In this document: in pieces, positions 9,436 through 17,630 of the stretch | Position numbering within the stretch: the first letter of the stretch is position 1 | Layout of the letters: the number at the start of each line of letters is the position of its first letter | Assembly (NCBI RefSeq): GCF_009755665.1 | Contig: NZ_CP046622.1 | Coordinates: 682,001-746,000, forward strand | DNA length: 64,000 nt | Direction of reading: 5' to 3' | Origin: Variovorax paradoxus | GTDB taxonomy: Bacteria; Pseudomonadota; Gammaproteobacteria; Burkholderiales; Burkholderiaceae_C | Program-made: the position numbers and the translations under genes | Notes under the pieces: model-generated | What the model saw: the letters and a program-made list of their open reading frames with translations, nothing else | Database searches by the model: none | Told to the model about the DNA's origin: nothing

Positions 9436-10137
9436 TTGGACTCCGCATCCAGACCCGTGGAGCAGCATGCGCTCCGCGTTCCACTGCGTTCTTCTTCCGC
9501 CTCCATCACGCTCGAGGCGGACCTGAGCCTGCCCGCCGCTTGCAGCGGCATCGTGCTGTTCGCGCACGGCAGTGGCAGCAGCCGCTTCAGCCCGCGCAAC
9601 CGCCAGGTTGCCGAAAGCCTCAATGCGGCAAAGCTGGCCACGCTGCTGGTCGACCTGCTGACGCCCGACGAAGAAGCCGAGGACGAACGCACGCGCGAGC
9701 TGCGCTTCGACATCGCCATGTTGGCCGATCGGCTGGTCGGCCTGACCGATTGGCTGCGCAGCCACGAGCAAACCGCCCGCTTGAGAATCGGCTACTTCGG
9801 CGCGAGCACCGGGGCGGGTGCCGCGCTGGTTGCGGCGGCGCAGCGGCCCGACGCGGTCGATGCCGTGGTGTCCCGCGGCGGCCGGCCGGACCTGGCCGGC
9901 GCGTCATTGGAGCGCGTGCGCGCACCCACGCTGTTGATCGTCGGCGGCAACGACGGCCCGGTGATCGACATGAACTGGCAGGCCATTGCGGCGCTGCGCT
10001 GCGAGAAGCGGCTGTCCCTTGTGCCGGGTGCGACACACCTGTTCGAAGAGCCCGACGCGCTCGGCGCAGTTTCCACCTTGGCTCGCGACTGGTTCAAGAG
10101 CCATCTCAACCAACCCAGGAACAACGCGAAGGAGTAA
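9436..10137 (+). CDS. Alpha/beta hydrolase, dienelactone hydrolase-like
   Basis: A 233-aa soluble alpha/beta hydrolase. The oxyanion region is IVLFAHGSGSSRFSPRN, the nucleophile elbow is YFGASTGAGAALVAAA (Ser in G-x-S-x-G), the likely acid is in LLIVGGNDGPVIDM, and the catalytic His is in VPGATHLFEEPDAL. The real start is unclear. No ATG begins the conserved part; TTG at 9436 lies 7 nt after a G-rich stretch, while a GTG at 9295 would add about 47 residues of poor-looking sequence. The DUF427 gene starts 6 bp downstream, so they are probably cotranscribed. Substrate is unknown. Confidence 0.8.
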   Translation: MDSASRPVEQHALRVPLRSSSASITLEADLSLPAACSGIVLFAHGSGSSRFSPRNRQVAESLNAAKLATLLVDLLTPDEEAEDERTRELRFDIAMLADRLVGLTDWLRSHEQTARLRIGYFGASTGAGAALVAAAQRPDAVDAVVSRGGRPDLAGASLERVRAPTLLIVGGNDGPVIDMNWQAIAALRCEKRLSLVPGATHLFEEPDALGAVSTLARDWFKSHLNQPRNNAKE

Positions 10138-10143
10138 CGCGAA

Positions 10144-10530
10144 ATGAGCGGCAAGTCACCAGGGCATCAGAAGTGGCCCGATCACAAGGTACGCGAAGAG
10201 CCGGTTGAACAATCGATGGAGGTCGAAGTCGAAGGAGCCATCGTCGCCAGCTCGAAAAATGTCATCAAGGTTGTCGAGGACAAGTCGCCGGTGCGCTACT
10301 ACTTTCCGCGCGCCGACGTCCGCATGGGGAAGCTGAAGCACTCGCAGACCACCACCGAATGCCCCTTCAAGGGCCATGCGAGCTACTACAGCTTGAACCT
10401 GGGCGAGCGGCAGCTCGACGACGCCGTATGGGCGTACGAGGATCCATACGACGAACACCAGGCGCTGAAAGAGCGCATGGCGTTCTACGACGACAAGTAC
10501 CCGGAGATCCATGTCCGCCCGAAGAGCTGA
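10144..10530 (+). CDS. DUF427 domain protein
   Basis: A 128-aa soluble protein of the DUF427 family. The core includes VRYYFPRADVRMGKLKHS, TTECPFKGHASYYSL and VWAYEDPYDE, all typical of the fold. The invariant Cys lies in TECPFKG. Function of the family is not established, though its members are small beta-rich proteins often found in stress-type gene groups. It begins 6 bp after the hydrolase gene with GGAG upstream, and the tRNA-Arg gene follows 17 bp after its stop. Confidence 0.85.
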   Translation: MSGKSPGHQKWPDHKVREEPVEQSMEVEVEGAIVASSKNVIKVVEDKSPVRYYFPRADVRMGKLKHSQTTTECPFKGHASYYSLNLGERQLDDAVWAYEDPYDEHQALKERMAFYDDKYPEIHVRPKS

Positions 10531-10547
10531 GCCGATGGGACAGCGCT

Positions 10548-10622
10548 CCCGCTGTAGTTCAACGGACAGAATGCGGCCCTCCGAAGGCCGAGATCCAGGT
10601 TCGATTCCTGGCGGCGGGGCCA
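10548..10622 (+). tRNA. tRNA-Arg (anticodon CCG)
   Basis: Cloverleaf folded by hand. Acceptor CCCGCTG pairs with CGGCGGG (one T-G wobble). The D stem is GTTC/GAAT, the anticodon stem CGGCC/GGCCG around loop CTCCGAA, giving anticodon CCG for Arg CGG codons. The variable loop is 5 nt, the T arm is CCAGG-TTCGATT-CCTGG, the discriminator is G, and CCA is genome-encoded. It begins with C1 paired to G72, less usual than G1. Confidence 0.92.
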
Positions 10623-10726
10623 CCCGTGCGGCAAGATTTGCCGCACAACTCGCAACTGCCCCATGAGTTGCGAGGCCGGGCACCCCGCTTGCCGTACCCA
10701 TGCCACCGACCTCGAGAAAGAGACCT

Positions 10727-11554
10727 ATGTCATCAGCCGGCACGTCCGTGAAAGCACCGCATCCAGGAGCCCAAGGCGCTGCCGGCACCCGGTTGCATGG
10801 CAAGGTCGCGCTGGTCACCGGCGCGGCGCAGGGCATCGGCAAGGGAATCGCCTTGCGGCTTGCACAGGAAGGCGCGGACATCGTCCTGCATGTGCGGCAC
10901 GACGATGAACGTGCGCGCGAAACCGCTGGAGAAATCGGCGCCTTGGGCCGTGCCTGCGAAGTCGTTCCCGCGGACCTTGCCGGCACCGCCGCTGTAGAGC
11001 AGTTGATGCAACGCGCGCTCGCGCGTTTTGCGGCGATCGACATCCTCGTCAACAACGCAGGCATCGAGCGGCACGCGGGCTTTCTCGCGGTGAGCGAAGA
11101 AGACTACGACGCCGTGCTCGATGTGAACCTGAAAGGTCCGTTCTTCCTGACGCAGGCCTTTGCCCAGGCGCTTGCTTCAACAGGCCGGCCCGGCAGGATC
11201 ATCAACATCAGCTCGGTGCACGAGGAGCTGCCCTTTCCCAATTTCGCGGCCTACTGCGCAAGCAAGGGCGGATTGAAGATGCTGATGCGAAACATCGCAG
11301 TCGAGCTCGCGCCGCTCGGCGTCACGGTCAACAATGTTGCGCCGGGCGCAATTCGCACGCCCATCAACGCCGATCTGCTGGGCAACCCTGAAAAGCTGCA
11401 GCGGCTCATCGGCCAGATTCCCCTCGGCCGCATGGGCGAGCCGGACGATGTGGCGGGCGCCGTCGCCTTCCTGGCGTCGGACGATGCCAGCTACATCACC
11501 GGCAGCAGCCTGGTCGTGGACGGTGGGTTGCTGTGGAACTACCAGGAGCAGTGA
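10727..11554 (+). CDS. SDR family NAD(P)-dependent oxidoreductase
   Basis: A 275-aa classical short-chain dehydrogenase. The Rossmann cofactor motif is TGAAQGIGKG, followed by NNAG (VNNAGIERH), catalytic Ser (INISSVHE), YxxxK (YCASKGG), and the PG region NNVAPGAIRTPIN. The C-terminus YITGSSLVVDGGLLWNY is typical of glucose/ribitol dehydrogenase-like SDRs. The ATG at 10727 is chosen because GAAAGAG lies 4 nt upstream; an ATG at 10700 is in frame but lacks a site. The substrate is probably a sugar, polyol or ketone, by inference. Confidence 0.9.
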   Translation: MSSAGTSVKAPHPGAQGAAGTRLHGKVALVTGAAQGIGKGIALRLAQEGADIVLHVRHDDERARETAGEIGALGRACEVVPADLAGTAAVEQLMQRALARFAAIDILVNNAGIERHAGFLAVSEEDYDAVLDVNLKGPFFLTQAFAQALASTGRPGRIINISSVHEELPFPNFAAYCASKGGLKMLMRNIAVELAPLGVTVNNVAPGAIRTPINADLLGNPEKLQRLIGQIPLGRMGEPDDVAGAVAFLASDDASYITGSSLVVDGGLLWNYQEQ

Positions 11555-11580
11555 CGGGAGCAGTGCGCCCGTGCGCCGCG

Positions 11581-12270
11581 CTAGCGGCGGTTGTTCAGCA
11601 CCACCAGCTTCGAAAGCCCGAACAGGTTGACCGGCTCGACGCTCAGCACCTGCCAGTCATGAGAAAGTATCTGCTCGTCGTACCTGAAGTCGGAGCGAAA
11701 CCCCACGTGCTCGGCCGCCGAGCGAACGGCGCGCTCCAGAAGCCACCACAGCTTGCTGCCGCTGAAGTGGTTGAGCACTACGATGGTTCCGCCGGGCTTG
11801 CACACGCGTCGGATTTCGCGCACGAGTTCGGCCGGCCGCGGCGTCACGGACAGCACGTAAGGCACGGTCACGCAGTCGAAAGCGCCATCGGGAAAGCGCA
11901 TGCGCTCGGCATTCATGTGCTCGATGCTGATGTCGTGCTGCGGCAAATGGGCCGCGCGTTCCCGTGCGCGGTCGAGCATGTCATGCGAAAGATCGATGCC
12001 CACGATCCTGCATTGGGGCGGATAGCCCGCCAGCGCCAAGCCAGTGCCCACGCCGACTTCGAGCAGCGATGCCGGCTGCAGCATGCGAACGACCTCCGCC
12101 ATGCGCTTGCGCCCGGGCTCCAGCACCTGGCCGAATAACGTGTCGTACAGCGGCGCGAGCCGGTCGTAGGTGCGGGCGACGCCGGCTTCCGACACCGGTG
12201 CTTGCGGTTGCGAGCGATCGTCGTCACGCGTCGCGCCTTGGTCACCGGGTCGTGCTCTGCTTTCCGTCAT
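11581..12270 (-). CDS. Class I SAM methyltransferase, phosphatidylethanolamine N-methyltransferase-like
   Basis: A 229-aa SAM-dependent methyltransferase. Motif I is LLEVGVGTGLALAGYP and motif II lies around RIVGIDLSHDMLDRARERA, with a conserved FDCVTVPYVLSVTPRP and a GGTIVVLNHFSG post-motif. The opening Y-x-x-x-A-P-x-Y (YDRLAPLYDTLFG) is shared with bacterial PmtA-type phospholipid methyltransferases, the best guess, which would make phosphatidylcholine precursors. A ubiquinone-type methyltransferase is the alternative. It is convergent with the SDR gene and divergent from the zinc-finger peptide gene. Confidence 0.75.
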   Translation of the reverse strand: MTESRARPGDQGATRDDDRSQPQAPVSEAGVARTYDRLAPLYDTLFGQVLEPGRKRMAEVVRMLQPASLLEVGVGTGLALAGYPPQCRIVGIDLSHDMLDRARERAAHLPQHDISIEHMNAERMRFPDGAFDCVTVPYVLSVTPRPAELVREIRRVCKPGGTIVVLNHFSGSKLWWLLERAVRSAAEHVGFRSDFRYDEQILSHDWQVLSVEPVNLFGLSKLVVLNNRR

Positions 12271-12430
12271 CTTTTTTCAGTTCCTGGGTGGGCGGAGGTC
12301 CGCCGGGTTGCGCATCCGGGGTACACGGCAAGCGCGGTGCCCGGCGCGTGCGGCAGGGTTTGCGGGCATGCGGGTTGCCTCGATGCGCCTTGGCACGGCA
12401 AAAGACCGATTGCACGCCGAGGATTTTTCG

Positions 12431-12655
12431 ATGACCCAGAATATCAACAACCCTGCGCCATCTCCCTTATCTCCCCGCTCCCGCAAGGGCCACAAGAGCC
12501 ATGCGGAACACGAGGGCGACGAGGCGCCGCCAGGCACTTCACAGACTGCCGAGGGCATCTGTCCGCGCTGCGGCGGCTCGGGGCAAGCCGGTAATGGGCC
12601 CTGTCCGGACTGCGACGGCACCGGCACGGTGACTGTGAACGTCGGCGACGCCTGA
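12431..12655 (+). CDS. Small DnaJ-like zinc-finger protein
   Basis: A 74-aa protein with a low-complexity, charged N-terminal half and a C-terminal pair of zinc-binding repeats (CPRCGGSGQ and CPDCDGTGTVTV). These match the CxxCxGxG repeats of DnaJ. The J domain and substrate domain are absent, so it is a free-standing zinc finger. GAGGA lies 8 nt before the ATG. It is encoded alone between two leftward genes. Role unknown; chaperone or RNA binding are possibilities. Confidence 0.75.
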   Translation: MTQNINNPAPSPLSPRSRKGHKSHAEHEGDEAPPGTSQTAEGICPRCGGSGQAGNGPCPDCDGTGTVTVNVGDA

Positions 12656-12772
12656 AGTCCTGGCGCGAGCCGTTCGTTCGCTCGCTCGCGACGCGACCCT
12701 GCTGGGGCTCCCGGTGCCCGATGTCGCGCCGGGCGCCGCGTTCGCCATTCCGGCGCAGCGCTCCGCAAAGCA

Positions 12773-14155
12773 CTAGCCGCCCGCGGCCTCCAGGCATTGG
12801 GCGACGGACGCCAGCAGATCGGCCGGGTGCAGCATTGCCGCGCGCGCCTTTCGCGCCGTGTCGTATTGATGCAGCGCAGCCCGAAGCCGAGGCTCTGACA
12901 TGAGCGCATTCCATACGGGCTCGAGCGAAGCGGGCGACGGCAGCTCGCCTGCAAGAAGCTGGTGCGCGAAGGCGAGGCTCGCGGGCTCTCCAAGCAGCAC
13001 GGCCTTGCTTGCCGCGCTCAGCACCGGCGGATGCGCTTCGGGCGGTGCCGAGCAGCAATAGATCACGTGCGGCGGCAATGAGTCGCCGTCGGGCTGCAGC
13101 CTTTGCAGCGACCCTCCATGAATGCGCGCGACGCCATCGGCGGATGCAAAGGCATAGGTTGCCTCGGGGCTTGCCTCCGCCAGCCGCCGCAAGCCGCGCA
13201 GCAGGCGCGATAAGTCCGCCGTGGCAGCCGCAGGAGAAGCCTTGATCTCTGCAAGGAGAACGAGTTCGTCGCCGTCGCCCGCGCTGCTGCGCACAATGGC
13301 GGCGTCCCATTCCTCCTTGGCCTTGTTCGCCTCGCCCGGGAAAGCGGGAGGGTTTCGAAGGCTTTGCACGACGCGATAGCTCGCAACACCTTTTTCATGC
13401 TGATTCAGCGCATCCGCGATCTTCCGGAACGCCTGCACGCCGGTTTCCTCGGCAGCCTCACCGCGGCGGGCCGACGCTCTCCCCTTGGTGAGGGCAGCGT
13501 GGCTTCCGGCCGTCGGCCCCTGGCGTTCGCAAAGTGCCTGGTAGCGCTGCACGGCCTCCAGGTGCAGCAATCGGTTGCCGAGCACCAGCCGCTCCAACGC
13601 AGGGTTGGAAAGAATGGCTTGCAGCGCCGGTTGCAAGTTTTTCTGTGCGAAGAGATCCAGGTCAAGCAAACGCTCGATGGCGCGCGCAAGTTCTTCCCAC
13701 GAGTCCGTCGCCGCCAAGCCGTGCAACCGCGCCAGTGCGTCGCGCACTTCATCGGCCGGCATGTGCCGCAACTTGCCCGGATGCGCGAAGGCATTCGTCG
13801 CGGCCCTGATGGCACGCTGGTCGGCCTCGCGTTGTTTGGACAGCTGCGCATGTTCACGAACCTCTGCATCCTGCGCCTGCATCACCAGCGCCTGAAAGGC
13901 CGAGTCCCCGCCTTCAGGCGCCAGCGCCTTGCGGATCAGCTGCGCCAGGGCCTCGGTGAAAAGCGAACGGACGGAAGCCGGCGGCGGCACCCCAAGCTCC
14001 TCCTGCCCAATGCGAACGGCTTCTATCGCAAAGGCCAGGGCCGCATCCGTGCTGCTTGCCGCGGCCGCGCCCGCGTCCGCCGGCAAGGAGGGCATGCGGT
14101 ACCTGCGCGGCGTGGTGCGCAGGGCGGCCAGAAGAAAGGTGTCGGAGTGCTGCAA
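12773..14155 (-). CDS. Hypothetical protein with possible PD-(D/E)XK-like motif
   Basis: A 460-aa soluble, helix-rich protein not recognised as a named family. The N-terminal two-thirds is Ala/Leu/Arg-rich and probably helical. Around residues 285-315 the pattern EWDAAIVRS then ELVLLAEIKAS has the D...ExK spacing of PD-(D/E)XK nuclease cores, followed by predicted helices. This is a weak structural hint only. A second Met at residue 21 (MPSLPADAG) may be the true start. It faces the DksA/TraR-like gene head to head. Confidence 0.6.
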   Translation of the reverse strand: MQHSDTFLLAALRTTPRRYRMPSLPADAGAAAASSTDAALAFAIEAVRIGQEELGVPPPASVRSLFTEALAQLIRKALAPEGGDSAFQALVMQAQDAEVREHAQLSKQREADQRAIRAATNAFAHPGKLRHMPADEVRDALARLHGLAATDSWEELARAIERLLDLDLFAQKNLQPALQAILSNPALERLVLGNRLLHLEAVQRYQALCERQGPTAGSHAALTKGRASARRGEAAEETGVQAFRKIADALNQHEKGVASYRVVQSLRNPPAFPGEANKAKEEWDAAIVRSSAGDGDELVLLAEIKASPAAATADLSRLLRGLRRLAEASPEATYAFASADGVARIHGGSLQRLQPDGDSLPPHVIYCCSAPPEAHPPVLSAASKAVLLGEPASLAFAHQLLAGELPSPASLEPVWNALMSEPRLRAALHQYDTARKARAAMLHPADLLASVAQCLEAAGG

Positions 14156-14246
14156 TTCAGTTCAGGCTTTTGCCGCGAGTTCGGGTGGAGCATCGCATGC
14201 CTGCTGAAGCCCCGCCGCGGGCATGCGGTTTGCCGATGCTTGCGAC

Positions 14247-14636
14247 ATGACGAAGAACACTGAACGGTGGCACCGCAAGCTCGACGAGCGGGCGGCCGAA
14301 CTCGAGTCCGAATTGAGGACCGCCAAGGCGGATGAAGCCGAGGTGCCCACCCGAACGCCGCACGTGCAAGTGCCTGATGCGGTCGATGCCGCCGAGGAAC
14401 GGCTCCGCGGCGCGCTGCGCAATGCGGAAATGGACCGCGACGTGGCCGAACTCCGCGACATCGAGGCCGCCAGGGAGCGGCTGCGCACCGGCGAATTCGG
14501 TACCTGCGTGGACTGCGGCACGCAGATCCCGGCCGAAAGGCTCAATGCCATGCCCGCCTCGGCCCGCTGCGTCGAATGCCAGGAGCGCTACGAGCGCACG
14601 CACCCGATCGAGATCCGCCTGCCGCCGGCCCTTTGA
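14247..14636 (+). CDS. TraR/DksA-type zinc-finger protein
   Basis: A 129-aa protein. The N-terminal half is charged and coiled-coil-like (about 5-85). The C-terminal zinc finger CVDCGTQIPAERLNAMP plus CVECQERYER keeps all four cysteines of DksA/TraR proteins. DksA relatives insert the coiled coil into the RNA polymerase secondary channel. The usual DxxDxA tip is not obvious here, so it is more likely a TraR/YbiI-type relative than DksA itself. Start chosen at MTKNTERWHRK; an in-frame ATG lies 8 codons upstream. Confidence 0.85.
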   Translation: MTKNTERWHRKLDERAAELESELRTAKADEAEVPTRTPHVQVPDAVDAAEERLRGALRNAEMDRDVAELRDIEAARERLRTGEFGTCVDCGTQIPAERLNAMPASARCVECQERYERTHPIEIRLPPAL

Positions 14637-14663
14637 ACCGGGCGCGAGGGCGCCATCGCCCGC

Positions 14664-15032
14664 TCAATGGAGGCAGGGGGACAGCACCCATGCCGCAAAC
14701 CATTGCGCCGCCACCACGAGCGTGAAAAGCGCACCCACTCCTGTAGCAGCCGCGGCCATGAAGCGCTGGCGCACGGCGGGCATTGCGGCGTCGCTGTCCA
14801 GGATGCGGTCGCTGCGCGGCGCGGAGCCAAGGCGATGCCATTCGTGTGCCGAGAGCAACGTAGGCGCGAGGCAACCCAACAGGGCCGAAAAGCTCAGCGC
14901 ATGCAGCAGAAACAAGCTCTGCAGGTCGCATGCTTGCGGAACGGCGGCATACGCCAGGGTCTGGTAGAGCAGCGCGAAGGCGGGAACCGCCAGCAGCGCA
15001 AGCCATGTCTTGGAGCCCCTGAAGATTGCCAT
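14664..15032 (-). CDS. Small membrane protein at the end of the oxidase operon
   Basis: A 122-aa protein with three predicted TM helices (about 9-32, 40-62, 90-115). No family was recognised. It starts 9 bp after the subunit III stop, so it is the last gene of the dehydrogenase/oxidase operon. Position suggests a small oxidase subunit (subunit IV role) or an assembly helper. It lacks obvious heme or copper motifs. Confidence 0.7.
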   Translation of the reverse strand: MAIFRGSKTWLALLAVPAFALLYQTLAYAAVPQACDLQSLFLLHALSFSALLGCLAPTLLSAHEWHRLGSAPRSDRILDSDAAMPAVRQRFMAAAATGVGALFTLVVAAQWFAAWVLSPCLH

Positions 15033-15041
15033 GGCCAGTCC

Positions 15042-15641
15042 TCATTGAAGGCGCGGCACGCCATAGATGACCGCGTAGATCGGTAGCCAGGAGAACACCA
15101 CGAAGTACCAGTACAGCGCGTTTTCGCTCACGTCGGCGAACCGCTGGCCTTCCATCGGGCCGGTGAAGAGAAGCACGCCAAGCACCGCGGTGTCGTAGGT
15201 GTCGGTGAGCAGGTGAACCGTGTGCAGGCCAAGCAGCATCCACACGATGGAGCCGTAAGCGTTGCTGTCCCAGCGGGTATGCAGCGCCCCGAACTCGAAG
15301 CCGCGCACCACGAGAAAAGCTACCGAGAACGCAAGGCCTGCCATCAGCCAGCGGCGTGTTCGCACCAGGTCGCAAGCTTCGGCTGCCCGCTTGGCCTTGT
15401 GGTTCGGCCAGGTGCTGGCCAGCAGGATGAGCGTATTGACGGTGCCCCACAGCAGCTGCGGCGGAGGTGCTCCTATCGGCCATGCTTGAGACTGGCTACG
15501 CAGGTACAGGTAGGAGCCGATGGCAAGCGCGAAGAGGGTGCCCTCGATCGCGATCAGCCCGAAGGTACCCCACCACATCAGGCTGCGGTGGCCGAAGGCA
15601 TAGCTCGGCAGGCCGGAGACGTCGAGTGCGCGCCAGGTCAT
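15042..15641 (-). CDS. Cytochrome c oxidase subunit III-type protein
   Basis: A 199-aa membrane protein with five predicted TM helices, matching short subunit III of heme-copper oxidases. Signatures are MWWGTFGLIAIEGTLFALAI near the N-terminus, the E-x-G-T-L-F segment, and HTVHLLTDTYDTAVL with ALYWYFVVFSWLPIYAVIY at the end. The ATG at 15641 overlaps the subunit I stop as ATGA, indicating translational coupling. An upstream extension of the frame runs inside subunit I and is rejected. Subunit III stabilises the oxidase and may guide oxygen. Confidence 0.9.
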   Translation of the reverse strand: MTWRALDVSGLPSYAFGHRSLMWWGTFGLIAIEGTLFALAIGSYLYLRSQSQAWPIGAPPPQLLWGTVNTLILLASTWPNHKAKRAAEACDLVRTRRWLMAGLAFSVAFLVVRGFEFGALHTRWDSNAYGSIVWMLLGLHTVHLLTDTYDTAVLGVLLFTGPMEGQRFADVSENALYWYFVVFSWLPIYAVIYGVPRLQ

Positions 15642-17629
15642 GGCTTGCGCTCCAGGCTCAGGTGCACCGAGGTCTCCGCGCGGTCGGGCCAGAACCACGC
15701 TGTGAGGGCAATGGCAATTGGAATGCTGCCCCACACCACCGCCCAGGGCGTGAAGACCGATCCGATGAAGAGCGCGGTCACGGCCACCGCGCTCACAAAC
15801 GGCCAGATGGTGGGATCGGGGAAATTCAGGCGCAGATCGGGGCGGGCGTCCAGCACCGTGGTGGCGAGCAGTTCGCGCGTATCTGCCGCGAGCCCGCTCA
15901 CATGCGTGAAAGCGGGCTGCGCGCCTTCGGCCTCAGGGCGCGGATGCTCCCACAGCGGATCGCGGCCATGCACCACCGGTATCGCATGAAAGTTGCAGGG
16001 GGGCGGCGGCGACTCGGTGGCCCATTCGAGTGTGCCGGCGCCCCACGGGTTTGCGCCGGCCGGTGCGCCGTGCCGCAGGCTGCGCGCTGCGTTCACGATG
16101 AAGAGCAGCACGGACATGGCAATCGTCAGCGCCCCGATGGTTGCAACCATGTTCATGGCGTCCCAGCCCAGCCCCGCCTGGTAGGTGTAGACGCGGCGCG
16201 GCATGCCCTTCAGGCCGAGCAGGTGCATCGGGAAGAAGGCCACGTTGAAGCCGATGAAGAAAAGCCAGAAGTTCCACCGCCCGAGCCGCTCGCTCATGAG
16301 CCGGCCCGTGATCTTGGGGTACCAGTAGTAGAAGGCGCCGAAGAGCGGAAACACCGCGCCGCCTATCAGCACATAGTGCAGGTGCGCCACCACGAAGTAG
16401 CTGTCGTGCACCTGCAGGTCCAGCGGCACCGAGGCCAGCATGATGCCGGTCATGCCGCCCAGCACGAGGATGAAGAAGAAGCCCAGCACGAAGAGCAAGG
16501 GCGTCTTGAAGTCGAGCTTGCCGCCCCACAGCGTGGCGAGCCAGCAGAAGATCTGCACCGCTGAGGGAATGGCGATCAGCATGCTTGCGGCGGTGAAGAA
16601 GCTCTTGCCGAGCTCCGGCAGGTTGACCGCGAACATGTGATGCACCCACAGCCCGAAAGCCAGGAAGGCGGTGGCAATCAGCGACAGCACCATGGCCGTG
16701 TAGCCGAAGATCGGCCGCCGCGCAAAGGTCGGGATCATGGCCGAGAGAAACCCGAGCCCGGGCAAGAAGATGAGATAAACCTCCGGGTGGCCGAAAAACC
16801 AGAACAGGTGCTGCCACAGCACCACGTCGCCGCCTTCGGCCGGGTTGAAAAAGTGCGAGCCGACCAGCCGGTCCATGATGAGCATGGTGCTTGCCAGCAT
16901 GACGGAGGGCATGGCAAACAGCACCATGAACGCCGTGACCAGCATGGCCCATACAAACAGCGGAATGCGGTTGAGCGTCATGCCCGGTGCGCGCAGCTTG
17001 AACACCGTGGTGATCACCACAATGGCCTCCAGCAGCGCCGACAGTTCGGTGAACGTGATCATCTGGGCCCAGAAGTCCTCGCGCTTGCCGGGCGAATAGT
17101 CCGGCCCCGCCAGCGGTACATACGAGAACCAGCCCGCATCGGGCCCGGCGCCCAGCACGAAGACCACATAGAGCATCAGCCCGCCGAACAGAAAGATCCA
17201 GTAGGCGAAGGCGTTCAGCCGCGGAAACGCGATGCTGCGCGTGCCCAGCATCAGCGGCACGAGGTACACGGCCACGGCCTGCATCACCGGCACGGCAAAG
17301 AGAAACATCATTGTCGAGCCGTGCATCGTGAACAGCTGGTTGTAGAGATCGGGCCCGACCAGCTTTGAGCCGGGGCGCGCGAGCTGCAGCCGCATGACCA
17401 CCGCGAGCAGGCCGCCCGCCACGAAAAAGCAGAAGGTGGTGACGATGAAGCGGCGGGCAATGGACTTGTGGTTGACGGCCGCGAGCCAGCCGAGCAGCCC
17501 TGGTGGATCGCTCCAGGTGGCATCCAATGCGGCGGCCTCGGGCGAGCCCGGGCCGGTTCCGTCTTTCAGGCGCGAAGCGGGGGCGTGGCCGGGCCGGTTC
17601 ATGGCGTGCGTGTTTTGCATGTCGTGCAA
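15638..17629 (-). CDS. Heme-copper oxidase subunit I lacking K- and D-channel residues
   Basis: A 663-aa terminal oxidase subunit I with 12 core TM helices plus a C-terminal extension with extra helices (after about residue 590). Metal ligands and the Tyr crosslink region are present: FTMHGSTMMF, FGHPEVY (Glu of the D-channel end and Tyr), WVHHMFAV and HDSYFVVAHLHYVL. Two proton-path residues are replaced. The helix normally reading PTGxKVF has PSAVQIF (Gln359 for Lys), and the loop normally GAPDMAFPRxN has GTRSIAFPRLN (Ser132 for Asp). Starts at codons 4 and 10 are alternatives. The gene follows subunit II by 1 bp. It probably accepts electrons from the operon's cytochromes. Confidence 0.95.
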   Translation of the reverse strand: MHDMQNTHAMNRPGHAPASRLKDGTGPGSPEAAALDATWSDPPGLLGWLAAVNHKSIARRFIVTTFCFFVAGGLLAVVMRLQLARPGSKLVGPDLYNQLFTMHGSTMMFLFAVPVMQAVAVYLVPLMLGTRSIAFPRLNAFAYWIFLFGGLMLYVVFVLGAGPDAGWFSYVPLAGPDYSPGKREDFWAQMITFTELSALLEAIVVITTVFKLRAPGMTLNRIPLFVWAMLVTAFMVLFAMPSVMLASTMLIMDRLVGSHFFNPAEGGDVVLWQHLFWFFGHPEVYLIFLPGLGFLSAMIPTFARRPIFGYTAMVLSLIATAFLAFGLWVHHMFAVNLPELGKSFFTAASMLIAIPSAVQIFCWLATLWGGKLDFKTPLLFVLGFFFILVLGGMTGIMLASVPLDLQVHDSYFVVAHLHYVLIGGAVFPLFGAFYYWYPKITGRLMSERLGRWNFWLFFIGFNVAFFPMHLLGLKGMPRRVYTYQAGLGWDAMNMVATIGALTIAMSVLLFIVNAARSLRHGAPAGANPWGAGTLEWATESPPPPCNFHAIPVVHGRDPLWEHPRPEAEGAQPAFTHVSGLAADTRELLATTVLDARPDLRLNFPDPTIWPFVSAVAVTALFIGSVFTPWAVVWGSIPIAIALTAWFWPDRAETSVHLSLERKP

Positions 17630-17630
17630 C

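Noticed and set aside
16637..17368. Long plus-strand frames antisense to oxidase subunit I
   Set aside because: Subunit I is unambiguous; these are high-GC shadow frames.
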